Below are positions 20,199 through 29,103 of a DNA stretch of 64,000 nt, in pieces. Source of the DNA: Martinezella rhizogenes. GTDB taxonomy: Bacteria; Pseudomonadota; Alphaproteobacteria; Rhizobiales; Rhizobiaceae. The stretch spans positions 1 to 64,000 of the forward strand of contig NZ_SGNY01000006.1 in the NCBI RefSeq assembly GCF_007002745.1, read 5' to 3'. Made by a program: the position numbers and the translations under genes. The notes below the pieces were generated by a model. It made no database searches and was not told the origin of the DNA. It saw only the letters and a program-made list of their open reading frames with translations. How positions within the stretch are numbered: position 1 is the first letter of the stretch; the number at the start of each line of letters is the position of its first letter.

Positions 20199-21989
20199 GT
20201 GCTGAAGAAAACGCCGGAAACCGTCTCGGATAGCGACGATGCCGAAGAACGCGGCAACGAACGCCGCCATCGTATCCATCCGCTGACGATCATCCGGCGC
20301 ATTTTCGGCAATGCGGTGTTTTCCAGTCTGACGCGCCGCATTCTTTTCTTCAATGTCGCGGCGACGGTCGTTCTGGTCGGCGGTATTCTCTATCTCAACC
20401 AGTTCCGTGAGGGGCTGATCGATGCGCGCGTCGAAAGCCTTCTGACGCAGGGCGAAATCATCGCCGGCGCGATTTCGGCCTCCGCTTCGGTCGATACCAA
20501 TTCGATCACCATCAACCCCGAAAAGCTTCTCGAATTGCAGGCGGGGCAAAGCATCACGCCCGCTCCCAATGACGAGGACTTAAGTTTTCCGATCAATCCC
20601 GAACGGGTGGCACCAGTGCTGCGGCGGCTGATTTCACCGACGCGCACCCGCGCGCGACTGTTCGATGCCGATGCCAATCTGCTGCTCGATTCCCGCCATC
20701 TTTATTCGCGCGGACAGGTTCTGCGCTTCGATCTGCCGCCGGTAACGCCGGAAACCCAGACCTGGGGTGAGTGGTTCACCAGCATGTTCAACCGCATGCT
20801 GCAGCCAAGCAGTCTGCCGCAATACAAGGAAGCGCCTGGTGGCGACGGTTCGATTTATCCGGAAGTGATGAATGCGTTGACCGGCGTGCGCGGCGCGGTC
20901 GTTCGCGTCACCGAAAAGGGTGAGCTGATCGTTTCGGTCGCCGTGCCGGTGCAACGCTTCAGGGCGGTGCTTGGCGTATTGCTGCTCTCCACCCAGGCGG
21001 GCGATATCGACAAGATCGTGCATGCGGAGCGCCTGGCCATCATGCGTGTTTTCGGCATCGCCACCCTCGTCAATATCGTTCTGTCGCTGCTTCTGTCCTC
21101 CACCATCGCCACGCCGCTGCGGCGGCTTTCGGCCGCCGCGATCCGTGTGCGTCGCGGGGCGCGAACCCGCGAGGAGATACCGGATTTTTCGGCCCGTCAG
21201 GATGAGATCGGCAACCTTTCGATTGCGCTGCGTGAAATGACGACGGCGCTTTACGACCGTATCGACGCGATCGAAAGCTTCGCTGCCGATGTCAGCCACG
21301 AACTCAAGAACCCGCTGACCTCGCTACGCAGCGCCGTGGAAACCCTGCCGCGCGCCAAAACCGAAGAATCGAAGCAACGGCTGACCGAGATCATCTTCCA
21401 TGACGTTCGGCGTCTCGACCGACTGATCAGCGATATTTCGGATGCGTCGCGGCTCGATGCCGAACTGGCGCGCGCCGATGCCTCGCCGCTCGACCTTGAT
21501 GTGCTGATGAAAGGGCTGGTAGACATATCCCGCCAGATCAGCACCAAGAAGAAAAGCGTGGCAATCGACTATGTGGCCGACAGGAAGGCCGGAGCCAAAA
21601 CCTCCTTCGTGGTGAATGGCCACGACCTTCGCCTCAGCCAGATCGTCACCAATCTGATCGAGAACGCCCGTTCTTTCGTGTCAGAGGAAAGTGGTCGCAT
21701 CACCGTGCGTCTTTCCCGCCACAAGGATCGCTGCCTCGTGCAGGTGGAAGATAACGGACCCGGCATTCAGGCCGAAGATATCGACCGGATTTTCGAACGG
21801 TTTTACACGGACAGACCGGCGAGCGAAGGCTTCGGCCAGAATTCCGGCCTTGGTCTTTCCATCAGCCGGCAGATCGCCGAAGCCCATGGCGGCAGCCTGA
21901 GGGCGGAAAATGTCGTCGACAAATATGGCGTGATATCAGGCGCGCGCTTCACCCTGTCGCTACCGGCGGCCGAAACCCATGAACGCTGA
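20199..21989 (+). CDS. chvG: Sensor histidine kinase ChvG (ExoS)
   Basis: A 596-residue membrane sensor kinase. One transmembrane helix is near 48-66 and a second near 285-303, enclosing a periplasmic domain of about 220 residues. A HAMP region follows (PLRRLSAAAIRVRRG), then the H-box FAADVSHELKNPLTSL with phosphoacceptor His367, the N box LIENARSF, and G boxes EDNGPGI and GLGLSIS. The start is GTG 20199. In relatives the periplasmic domain is held inactive by ExoR; no exoR is in this window. It overlaps hprK by 11 bases, linking envelope sensing with the PTS regulatory genes. Confidence 0.97.
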   Translation: MLKKTPETVSDSDDAEERGNERRHRIHPLTIIRRIFGNAVFSSLTRRILFFNVAATVVLVGGILYLNQFREGLIDARVESLLTQGEIIAGAISASASVDTNSITINPEKLLELQAGQSITPAPNDEDLSFPINPERVAPVLRRLISPTRTRARLFDADANLLLDSRHLYSRGQVLRFDLPPVTPETQTWGEWFTSMFNRMLQPSSLPQYKEAPGGDGSIYPEVMNALTGVRGAVVRVTEKGELIVSVAVPVQRFRAVLGVLLLSTQAGDIDKIVHAERLAIMRVFGIATLVNIVLSLLLSSTIATPLRRLSAAAIRVRRGARTREEIPDFSARQDEIGNLSIALREMTTALYDRIDAIESFAADVSHELKNPLTSLRSAVETLPRAKTEESKQRLTEIIFHDVRRLDRLISDISDASRLDAELARADASPLDLDVLMKGLVDISRQISTKKKSVAIDYVADRKAGAKTSFVVNGHDLRLSQIVTNLIENARSFVSEESGRITVRLSRHKDRCLVQVEDNGPGIQAEDIDRIFERFYTDRPASEGFGQNSGLGLSISRQIAEAHGGSLRAENVVDKYGVISGARFTLSLPAAETHER

Positions 21990-22443
21990 ACGCTTCAACC
22001 TGCATGCCACCGCCATCATCGTTCAAAACACGGGAATCCTCTTCACGGGACCATCCGGCAGCGGCAAGAGCGAGCTTGCCTTCAGTTTTCTGACCGAGGC
22101 TGAACGTTGCGGATTGCCGGCGGCGCTGATCGCGGACGATCAGATTTTCGTGTATCGCGACGGCGAAGACATCATTGCCGAGCGGCCGCAAGCGATTGCC
22201 GGGCTGCTGGAATTGCGCGGAAGCGGCATTGTTTCGCTCAGCAGCGTTGCGAGCGCTCCACTACATTTTGCCGTCACGACAGTTCTTTCACCGGAAAATC
22301 CCAGACTTCCCGAAGATGACGAAGTGTTTTTGCTGCCCTGTGGTGGGCATCTTCCACTTCTGCGCATACCGCTTGCAAGTCTTACGCCCTATGGAAAATT
22401 TGCTGCACTTGCTCAGAATCTTTTTAAAACGAATGTGAAGTGA
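21979..22443 (+). CDS. hprK: HPr kinase/phosphorylase HprK, short alphaproteobacterial form
   Basis: A 154-residue protein, half the size of Gram-positive HprK (about 310), because it consists only of the catalytic domain. Walker A GPSGSGKS is at 24-31, the catalytic loop follows as ALIADDQIF, and the HprK signature appears as LELRGSGIVSL. It would phosphorylate or dephosphorylate a serine in HPr. It overlaps the chvG 3' end by 11 bases, and EIIA and HPr follow in the same direction, so substrate and enzyme are encoded together. Confidence 0.92.
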   Translation: MNAERFNLHATAIIVQNTGILFTGPSGSGKSELAFSFLTEAERCGLPAALIADDQIFVYRDGEDIIAERPQAIAGLLELRGSGIVSLSSVASAPLHFAVTTVLSPENPRLPEDDEVFLLPCGGHLPLLRIPLASLTPYGKFAALAQNLFKTNVK

Positions 22444-22568
22444 CGATGATTCGGGCGATTTTAGGCTTGCGATTCGCATTTTCCTCATCAAGATGAAATC
22501 CCACCGATGGACAGGATTGCCGCGTTGCGATAGTCGGCAATGAGAGTGCGTGTGCAAGGGAGCATTTC

Positions 22569-22970
22569 ATGATCGGACTAGTGCTTGTCACCCATGGCAA
22601 GCTGGCTGAGGAATTTCGCCATGCGTTGGAGCATGTCGTTGGTCCCCAGAAATTGATCGAGACGGTTTGTATCGGTCCCGAAGACGACATGGATCAGCGC
22701 CGGCAGGATATCATCGACGCCGTTGCGCGTGCCAATGATGGCAATGGTGTTATCATATTGACGGACATGTTCGGCGGCACACCGTCCAATCTTGCAATCT
22801 CCGTCATGAATAACGGCAATGTCGAAGTCATCGCCGGGGTCAATCTTCCCATGCTGATCAAGCTTGCCGGTGTTCGCAGCGAAGACAATATGGACAAGGC
22901 CCTTCAGGATGCATCCGATGCCGGCCGCAAATATATCAACGTCGCCAGCCGCGTTTTAAGCGGCAAGTGA
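22569..22970 (+). CDS. PTS EIIA component, mannose/fructose family
   Basis: A 133-residue EIIA(Man)-type domain with the phosphorylated His9 in VLVTHGKLAEEF and the conserved ILTDMFGGTPSN stretch. No EIIB, EIIC or EIID gene accompanies it, so it is probably a regulatory acceptor of phosphate from HPr rather than a sugar transporter part. AAGGGAG precedes ATG 22569. It lies 125 bases after hprK and ends 11 bases before the chosen ptsH start. Confidence 0.93.
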   Translation: MIGLVLVTHGKLAEEFRHALEHVVGPQKLIETVCIGPEDDMDQRRQDIIDAVARANDGNGVIILTDMFGGTPSNLAISVMNNGNVEVIAGVNLPMLIKLAGVRSEDNMDKALQDASDAGRKYINVASRVLSGK

Positions 22971-22981
22971 GAAGTCAGCCC

Positions 22982-23257
22982 ATGTCGCCTCTCTCCCGGG
23001 AATTGCCGATCATCAACAAGCGCGGTCTCCATGCCCGGGCATCTGCAAAATTCGTTCAGATGGTCGAGGGCTTCGACGCAACGATCACGGTTTCCAAGGA
23101 CGGCATGACCGTCGGCGGCACTTCCATCATGGGCCTGATGATGCTGGCGGCCAGCCCCGGCTGCAGCGTCTATGTCGAGGCAAGCGGCAATCAGGCGTCG
23201 GAGGCGCTGGCCGCGTTGGAAGCTCTGGTGGCCGACCGCTTCGGCGAAGAAGCCTGA
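22982..23257 (+). CDS. ptsH: Phosphocarrier protein HPr
   Basis: A 91-residue HPr. The catalytic histidine is His17 in NKRGLHARASAKFV, and the regulatory serine region GGTSIMGLMML, the HprK target, is intact. I used ATG 22982; a GTG at 22967 overlapping the EIIA stop would add five residues. Ribosome-binding signal for either is weak, so translation may be coupled to the EIIA gene. No EI gene is in the window. Confidence 0.94.
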   Translation: MSPLSRELPIINKRGLHARASAKFVQMVEGFDATITVSKDGMTVGGTSIMGLMMLAASPGCSVYVEASGNQASEALAALEALVADRFGEEA

Positions 23258-23268
23258 GCCAGCAACAT

Positions 23269-23292
23269 ATAAAGACATAAAGACCTCTTTAT
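23269..23292. promoter_or_regulatory. Candidate operator upstream of ahcY
   Basis: Two tandem copies of ATAAAGAC (23269-23276, 23277-23284) run into TCTTTAT, so the second copy forms a perfect 7-base inverted repeat with 2-base spacer (ATAAAGA-CC-TCTTTAT, 23277-23292). It lies about 93 bases before the ahcY start. Its position suggests a methyl-cycle repressor (ArsR-type SahR/SamR regulators act at this gene in many proteobacteria). The regulator is inferred. Confidence 0.5.
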
Positions 23293-23384
23293 ATCATCAT
23301 TGCCAGATCGTTTGTGGCCTGCTAAACCGCTGCTACGTTTAAAAGCCGGGCCAACAGGCGCGGCATTCTGATCTGGAGAACTTC

Positions 23385-24785
23385 ATGAGCCTTGAGAAGG
23401 ACTACATTGTCGCCGACATCAACCTTGCCGCATTTGGCCGCAAGGAGCTGGACATCGCCGAAACCGAAATGCCCGGCCTGATGTCCTGCCGCAAGGAGTT
23501 CGGCGAAAGCAAGCCGCTGAAGGGCGCACGCATCACCGGTTCGCTTCACATGACGATCCAGACCGGCGTTCTCATCGAAACGCTGAAGGAACTGGGCGCG
23601 GACGTTCGCTGGGCCTCCTGCAACATCTTCTCGACGCAGGATCATGCAGCAGCGGCCATTGCAGCGGCTGGCATTCCGGTCTTCGCCGTCAAGGGTGAAA
23701 GCCTGACGGAATATTGGGAATATACCGACAAGATCTTCCAGTGGACCGATGGCGGTCTGTCCAACATGATCCTCGACGATGGCGGCGATGCCACCATGTA
23801 CATCCTGCTTGGCGCACGCGCCGAAGCCGGCGAAGACGTTTTGTCCAATCCCGGCTCTGAAGAAGAAGAAATTCTTTTCGCGCAGATCAACAAGCGCCTG
23901 AAGGCTTCTCCCGGCTGGTTCACCAAGCAGCGCGACGCGCTGAAGGGTGTTACCGAAGAAACCACGACGGGCGTTCACCGTCTTTACGATCTCAGCAAGA
24001 AGGGCCTCCTGCCCTTCCCGGCGATCAACGTTAATGACAGCGTCACCAAGTCGAAGTTCGACAACAAATACGGCTGCAAGGAATCGCTGGTGGACGGCAT
24101 TCGTCGTGCAACCGACGTGATGATGGCCGGCAAGGTCGCCGTCGTCTGCGGTTACGGCGATGTGGGCAAGGGTTCTGCCGCCTCGCTGCAGGGCGCCGGT
24201 GCCCGCGTGAAGGTCACCGAAATCGACCCGATCTGCGCGCTTCAGGCTGCCATGGACGGTTTTGAAGTCGTTCGTCTGGAAGATGTCATCTCTTCCGCCG
24301 ATATCTTCATCACCACCACCGGTAACAAGGACGTCATCCGCATCGAGCATATGCGCGAGATGAAGGACATGGCTATCGTCGGCAATATCGGCCATTTCGA
24401 CAATGAAATTCAGGTCGCCTCGCTGCGGAACCTGAAGTGGACGAACATCAAGCCGCAGGTCGACATGATTGAGTTCCCGAAAGGCAACCGCATCATCCTT
24501 CTGTCCGAAGGCCGCCTGCTGAACCTCGGCAATGCCACCGGCCACCCGTCCTTCGTCATGTCTGCATCCTTCACCAACCAGGTGCTTGGCCAGATCGAGC
24601 TCTTCACCAAGCAGGGCGAATACAAGAACGAGGTTTACGTGCTGCCGAAGCATCTCGACGAGAAGGTTGCGCGCCTTCATCTCGAGAAGCTCGGTGTGCG
24701 GCTAACAGAACTTTCCGATCTGCAGGCAGATTATATCGGCATCTCCAAGGAAGGCCCGTTCAAGGCTGAACACTACAGATATTAA
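23385..24785 (+). CDS. ahcY: S-adenosylhomocysteine hydrolase (adenosylhomocysteinase)
   Basis: A 466-residue enzyme splitting S-adenosylhomocysteine into adenosine and homocysteine, which relieves inhibition of methyltransferases. The NAD-binding motif is [13 protein letters not shown]; substrate-site stretches include [15 protein letters not shown], the catalytic Lys/Asp region [17 protein letters not shown] and [11 protein letters not shown]. The C-terminus ends in HYRY, as usual. GGAG precedes the start. A strong terminator follows at 24824-24861. Confidence 0.98.
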   Translation: MSLEKDYIVADINLAAFGRKELDIAETEMPGLMSCRKEFGESKPLKGARITGSLHMTIQTGVLIETLKELGADVRWASCNIFSTQDHAAAAIAAAGIPVFAVKGESLTEYWEYTDKIFQWTDGGLSNMILDDGGDATMYILLGARAEAGEDVLSNPGSEEEEILFAQINKRLKASPGWFTKQRDALKGVTEETTTGVHRLYDLSKKGLLPFPAINVNDSVTKSKFDNKYGCKESLVDGIRRATDVMMAGKVAVVCGYGDVGKGSAASLQGAGARVKVTEIDPICALQAAMDGFEVVRLEDVISSADIFITTTGNKDVIRIEHMREMKDMAIVGNIGHFDNEIQVASLRNLKWTNIKPQVDMIEFPKGNRIILLSEGRLLNLGNATGHPSFVMSASFTNQVLGQIELFTKQGEYKNEVYVLPKHLDEKVARLHLEKLGVRLTELSDLQADYIGISKEGPFKAEHYRY

Positions 24786-24823
24786 TATCATAGTTAATAT
24801 CCACTGAAATTACACAACATCTA

Positions 24824-24861
24824 GATGCCGCGCACTTGACAAAGTGCGCGGCATCTTTTTT
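24824..24861 (+). terminator. Rho-independent terminator of ahcY
   Basis: Perfect 14-bp stem GATGCCGCGCACTT (24824-24837) / AAGTGCGCGGCATC (24842-24855), a 4-base loop GACA, then T(6). One of the strongest hairpins in the window. Confidence 0.95.
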
Positions 24862-24993
24862 GCGCCCTCCCTTTCCGCAGATTTATGAAGGCGGTATTGT
24901 CATCGGACTTGATTCGGACACGCCAAAGGGCGGCGGGGACGAAATGGGATGTCTTGTCGAAGATGCGGCACATAGGACGGAGACAGACCGGGG

Positions 24994-27579
24994 ATGACGG
25001 TTCACAATTCGGATCTGCGCGAGCAGACAGTTCAACGCGTTGAAAACACGCAAGGCTGCGTGGCATTGAGCGCGCAGGTTCTGGCGCATTGCCGACTGGC
25101 GATCAGTGCGGTCCGGACAGGCATTTCGCGGCTTCCCGTGCTGATGTCGGGGACCATTCTTGCCGGTTCGGCAAGTGTCGCGCTGGCGCAGGACGGCCTT
25201 GTTGCCAAGACCGGTGCGCGGCTGTTCTCCTCTGGCGAAACAATCACCTATTCGCTCTTTGTCGGCATGCTTTCGGCGACGCTGTTTTCCGTCGTCTGGC
25301 TGGTGCGCCAACGCGGCAATATCGAGTCGGAAAGCAGTGAATACCGCAAGGCGCTTGCCGAGACCCACCACAAGATCGCCAAATACGAAGCACTGATTTC
25401 CGATAAGGGCCGGCGCATCGTTATCTGGGATGGGGCTGACAAGCGGCCCGAATTTCTGGGGCAATTGCCCGTGGAGGCCGGCGCACCGCAAGCGGATCAT
25501 GATTTTCTGGCCTTCGGGCGCTGGCTGAAGCCATCCTCCGCGAGCCAGCTTGAAAAATCCCTCGAAAAACTTCGCAGCCATGCGCAGAGTTTCGATCTGA
25601 CCATCGAGACGCAGCGCGGCGAAGTCATTGAAGTTCAAGGCCGGGTTTCCGGCGGCAATGCATTTGCACGTTTCGTCGCGCTTAATAATCTGCGCGCCGA
25701 GCTTGCAGAATTGCAGGTGGAACGCGAGCGTCTGATCACCTCGGTCTCGACGTTTCAGGACCTTCTGGATTCCATCGAACAGCCCGTCTGGCGCCGCAAT
25801 GGCGAAGGTGAGCTAACCTGGGTCAACCACGCCTATGCGCAGGCCGTGGATGCACGCGATGCCGATCAGGCCGTACTTGAAAAACGCGAGCTGTTGAACA
25901 CGGTTACCCGGCAGAAGATACGCGCGGCCGCGACGCCGGAATCACCCTATCATGACCGCATTTCTACTGTGGTTTCCGGCAACCGTACCTTCTTCGACGT
26001 CGTGGATATCAAGACTGCGGCGGGTTCGGCCGGTATCGCCATCGATGCCACCGAAGCGGAAACCATCAGCGAAGAACTCAAGCGGGTTCTGAAAAGCCAC
26101 GCCGAAACGCTGGATCATCTGGCAACGCCTGTTGCCATCTTCGACGGCCGGCAGCGGCTGCAATTCTACAATCAGGCTTTTGCGACCCTTTGGGGTCTCG
26201 ATCTGGTTTTCCTCGAATCCGGTCCTGACAATTCCGAGCTTCTGGACAGGCTGCGCACCGCCGGCAAATTGCCCGAGCAGCTGAACTGGAAAAACTGGAA
26301 GGAGACGGCGCTCGCCGTTTACCGTTCGCTCGATACCAAAACCGATCTCTGGCACCTGCCGAATGGGCAGACACTGCGGGTCATCGCAACCGCCCATCCA
26401 CAGGGCGGCGCGACCTGGGTTTTTGAGAACCTGACCGAACAGGTCGACCTGCAGATGCGCTACAACACGCTGGTGAAGGTACAGGGCGAAACCATCGATC
26501 ATCTGGCCGAAGGTGTGGCGGTGTTCGGTGCGGATGGCCGTATTCGCCTCTCCAACCCGGCATTCCGGGCGCTCTGGGGTGTAACCTCCGAAGAGGCGGA
26601 AACGGGCACCCATATCCGCGCCATCGAAACAGCCTGCACACAATCCTATGACAGGCCGGACGGCTGGCGCGCCTTCAGCCAGTTCATCACCAGCTTTGAT
26701 GATGAGCGCCCATCCAAACAGGGAACGCTCGAACTGCTCTCCGGTCTCGTGCTTGATTTCGCTATCATTCCGCTGCCGGATGCGCAGACCATGCTGACCT
26801 TCGTCAACATGACCGACAGCGTGCGGGCCGAAAGGGCGCTCAAGGAAAAGAACGATGCACTTCTGAAGGCCGACGAGCTGAAGAATGATTTCGTTCAGCA
26901 TGTTTCCTATGAATTGCGTTCGCCGCTGACGAATATTATCGGTTTTACCGACCTTTTGAAGACGCCCGGCATCGGCCAGTTGACGGACCGGCAGGCGGAA
27001 TATCTCGATCATATTTCCACGTCGTCCTCGGTGCTTTTGACCATCGTCAACGATATTCTCGATCTTGCGACCGTCGATGCCGGCATCATGCAGCTGAATT
27101 ATTCAGACAATGATTTGAACGAATTGCTCGAAGACGTTTCTGTGCAGATCGCAGATCGCCTGCAGGAGAGCGGTATTTCGCTTGAAATCGTCGCGCCGAC
27201 CCATCTTGGCAGCCTGGTCGCCGATCATCAGCGTCTGAAGCAGATCCTCATCAAGCTGCTTACCAATGCGATCAACTTCGCCCCGGAAGGTTCCGCCGTT
27301 GAACTGTCGTGCCAGCGTAGCGAGGGCGACTTCCTGTTCTCGGTGGCAGATAAGGGCCCGGGCATTCCGGAAGACATGCTGAAAACCGTCTTCGACCGCT
27401 TCGCGACACGCGGCAATGGCGGTCGGCGGACTGGCGCAGGGCTTGGCCTTTCCATTGTCGAAAGCTTTGTCAGCCTCCATCATGGCACGGTCAGCATCGA
27501 TAGCCGCCCCGGCAATGGCACCATCGTCACCTGCCGCATTCCTTCCGGCACCCGCCCGCATTCCATCGCCGCAGAATGA
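24994..27579 (+). CDS. divL: DivL-type PAS sensor pseudokinase (tyrosine in place of the H-box histidine)
   Basis: An 861-residue membrane protein. Hydrophobic segments are near 46-66 and 84-104. A coiled coil lies near 235-250, and PAS-like regions cover about 250-350, 370-480 and 495-610 (for example AIFDGRQRLQFYNQAFATLWGL and VFGADGRIRLSNPAFRALWGV). The DHp domain has DFVQHVSYELRSPLTNIIGF: the normal phosphoacceptor His is Tyr639. ATPase boxes LLTNAINFAPEG, ADKGPGIP and GAGLGLSIV are kept. This matches Caulobacter DivL, which has Tyr at this place and steers the CckA-CtrA pathway with DivK. The tsaE fusion overlaps its last four bases. Confidence 0.85.
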   Translation: MTVHNSDLREQTVQRVENTQGCVALSAQVLAHCRLAISAVRTGISRLPVLMSGTILAGSASVALAQDGLVAKTGARLFSSGETITYSLFVGMLSATLFSVVWLVRQRGNIESESSEYRKALAETHHKIAKYEALISDKGRRIVIWDGADKRPEFLGQLPVEAGAPQADHDFLAFGRWLKPSSASQLEKSLEKLRSHAQSFDLTIETQRGEVIEVQGRVSGGNAFARFVALNNLRAELAELQVERERLITSVSTFQDLLDSIEQPVWRRNGEGELTWVNHAYAQAVDARDADQAVLEKRELLNTVTRQKIRAAATPESPYHDRISTVVSGNRTFFDVVDIKTAAGSAGIAIDATEAETISEELKRVLKSHAETLDHLATPVAIFDGRQRLQFYNQAFATLWGLDLVFLESGPDNSELLDRLRTAGKLPEQLNWKNWKETALAVYRSLDTKTDLWHLPNGQTLRVIATAHPQGGATWVFENLTEQVDLQMRYNTLVKVQGETIDHLAEGVAVFGADGRIRLSNPAFRALWGVTSEEAETGTHIRAIETACTQSYDRPDGWRAFSQFITSFDDERPSKQGTLELLSGLVLDFAIIPLPDAQTMLTFVNMTDSVRAERALKEKNDALLKADELKNDFVQHVSYELRSPLTNIIGFTDLLKTPGIGQLTDRQAEYLDHISTSSSVLLTIVNDILDLATVDAGIMQLNYSDNDLNELLEDVSVQIADRLQESGISLEIVAPTHLGSLVADHQRLKQILIKLLTNAINFAPEGSAVELSCQRSEGDFLFSVADKGPGIPEDMLKTVFDRFATRGNGGRRTGAGLGLSIVESFVSLHHGTVSIDSRPGNGTIVTCRIPSGTRPHSIAAE

Positions 27580-29087
27580 GCCAAGACATCTTGCCGATCA
27601 CTATTTCCCTTGAGGGAGAAAAAGATACCATCAGGCTCGGTGAAGACCTTGCGCTGGCATTGAAACCCGGCGATTGCCTGGCGCTGATCGGCGATCTCGG
27701 CGCCGGTAAATCGACACTCGCCCGCGCCTTCATCCGGGCGATGGCGGATGAGCCGGATCTCGAAGTTCCAAGTCCCACCTTCACGATCATCCAGACCTAT
27801 TCCACTCGCATTCCGGTTGCCCATCTCGATCTTTACCGGCTTTCTGATGTCTCCGAACTGTACGAGCTCGGCATCGACGAGATGCTGGAGGACGGCGTCT
27901 GCCTGATCGAATGGCCGGATATCGCCGCCGAGGTTCTGCCGCCGGAACAGACCGTCACGCTTCGGCTGACGCATTCCGGCGAAGGACGGCTGGCCGCCAT
28001 CGAAGCTCCGGCAAAACTGAAAGCGCGGCTTCAGCGTGTTTTCGCCATTCGCGAATTCCTCGCGAAAAATGGCAGGGGCGATGCGACCCGCCGTTTCCTG
28101 AGTGGTGACGCCTCAACGCGTGCCTATGAGACCATTTCCGCCGATGGCCCGGACCTTATCCTGATGGACTGGCGACGCCCCTTGAGAGGCGCGATCATTG
28201 CGGATGGCAAGACCTATGCGGAAATCGCCCATCTTGCCCAGGATGCGCGTTCTTTCGTGGCGATCGGCGAGTATCTGCGAAACAGCGGCTTTTGCGCGCC
28301 AGAGCTTCTGGCAGCGGATATCGATCAGGGCATTCTCCTGCTGGAGGATCTGGGGCGCGACGGGGTGCTTGCGCCCAAGGGAACGCCGATAGAAGAACGT
28401 TATCTCCAGAGCGTTGCCTGCCTCGCAGCCCTTCATCAGACCCCGCGACCCGACCTGTTGCCGGTGATTGACGGCAGCGCCTATGAGGTTCCCCCCTTCG
28501 ATCGGCAGGCGATGAAGATCGAAGTCTCTTTGCTGGCGGAATGGTATCTTCCCCACAAACGCGGCAAGCCGCTCACCGATAGCGAGAAGAGTGACTATTA
28601 CGCCCTGTGGGATAGCCTGATCGACTCGCTCGCTGATTGTGAAACAGGGCTTCTGCTGCGCGATTTCCATTCACCCAACCTTCTCTGGCAGGCGCAGAAT
28701 AGCGGTATTCGGCAGGTCGGCCTGATCGATTTTCAGGACGCGATGATCGGCCCCACCGCTTATGATCTCGCCTCCATCGTGCAGGATGCCCGGGTTACCA
28801 TCGAACCCGAGCTGCAGGCGCGTCTGCTCTCGCATTATCTCGACAGCAGAAGAAACACACCTTCATTCGATGAGGCCGCTTTCCTCAAGGCTTTCGCCAT
28901 CATGTCGGCGCAGCGTAACTGCAAGCTTGCCGGTATCTGGGTGAGGCTGTTGGAACGGGATCAAAAACCCGGTTATATGAAACATATGCCGAGGACGTTC
29001 CGCTATCTTGCCGCGGCGCTTTCGCATCCGGAGCTTCAGCCTCTTCGAGACTGGTGTGTCTGCATGGGCATGGAATTCAACGACTGA
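27576..29087 (+). CDS. Fusion of TsaE (tRNA t6A synthesis ATPase) and AmgK-like sugar kinase
   Basis: A 503-residue two-domain protein. Residues 1-150 are TsaE/YjeE: Walker A GDLGAGKST (39-47), SPTFTI and HLDLYRL are diagnostic of the ATPase needed for t6A in tRNAs. Residues about 165-500 are an aminoglycoside-phosphotransferase fold with LLRDFHSPNLLW (catalytic Asp363) and LIDFQDAMIGPTAYDLASI, the pattern of AmgK, the anomeric MurNAc/GlcNAc kinase. MurU, the partner of AmgK in MurNAc recycling, is the next gene. The reading frame is continuous with no sign of sequencing fusion. Start ATG overlaps the divL stop. Confidence 0.88.
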   Translation: MSQDILPITISLEGEKDTIRLGEDLALALKPGDCLALIGDLGAGKSTLARAFIRAMADEPDLEVPSPTFTIIQTYSTRIPVAHLDLYRLSDVSELYELGIDEMLEDGVCLIEWPDIAAEVLPPEQTVTLRLTHSGEGRLAAIEAPAKLKARLQRVFAIREFLAKNGRGDATRRFLSGDASTRAYETISADGPDLILMDWRRPLRGAIIADGKTYAEIAHLAQDARSFVAIGEYLRNSGFCAPELLAADIDQGILLLEDLGRDGVLAPKGTPIEERYLQSVACLAALHQTPRPDLLPVIDGSAYEVPPFDRQAMKIEVSLLAEWYLPHKRGKPLTDSEKSDYYALWDSLIDSLADCETGLLLRDFHSPNLLWQAQNSGIRQVGLIDFQDAMIGPTAYDLASIVQDARVTIEPELQARLLSHYLDSRRNTPSFDEAAFLKAFAIMSAQRNCKLAGIWVRLLERDQKPGYMKHMPRTFRYLAAALSHPELQPLRDWCVCMGMEFND

Positions 29088-29103
29088 AAGACGGTTGACG
29101 ACG

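Noticed and set aside
23258-23384. SAH riboswitch before ahcY
   Set aside because: I could not trace the conserved SAH-aptamer stems in this 127-base gap; the palindrome looks like a protein operator instead.
23322-24680. 452-codon open frame on the minus strand
   Set aside because: Antisense to ahcY; no recognisable motifs and no ribosome site.
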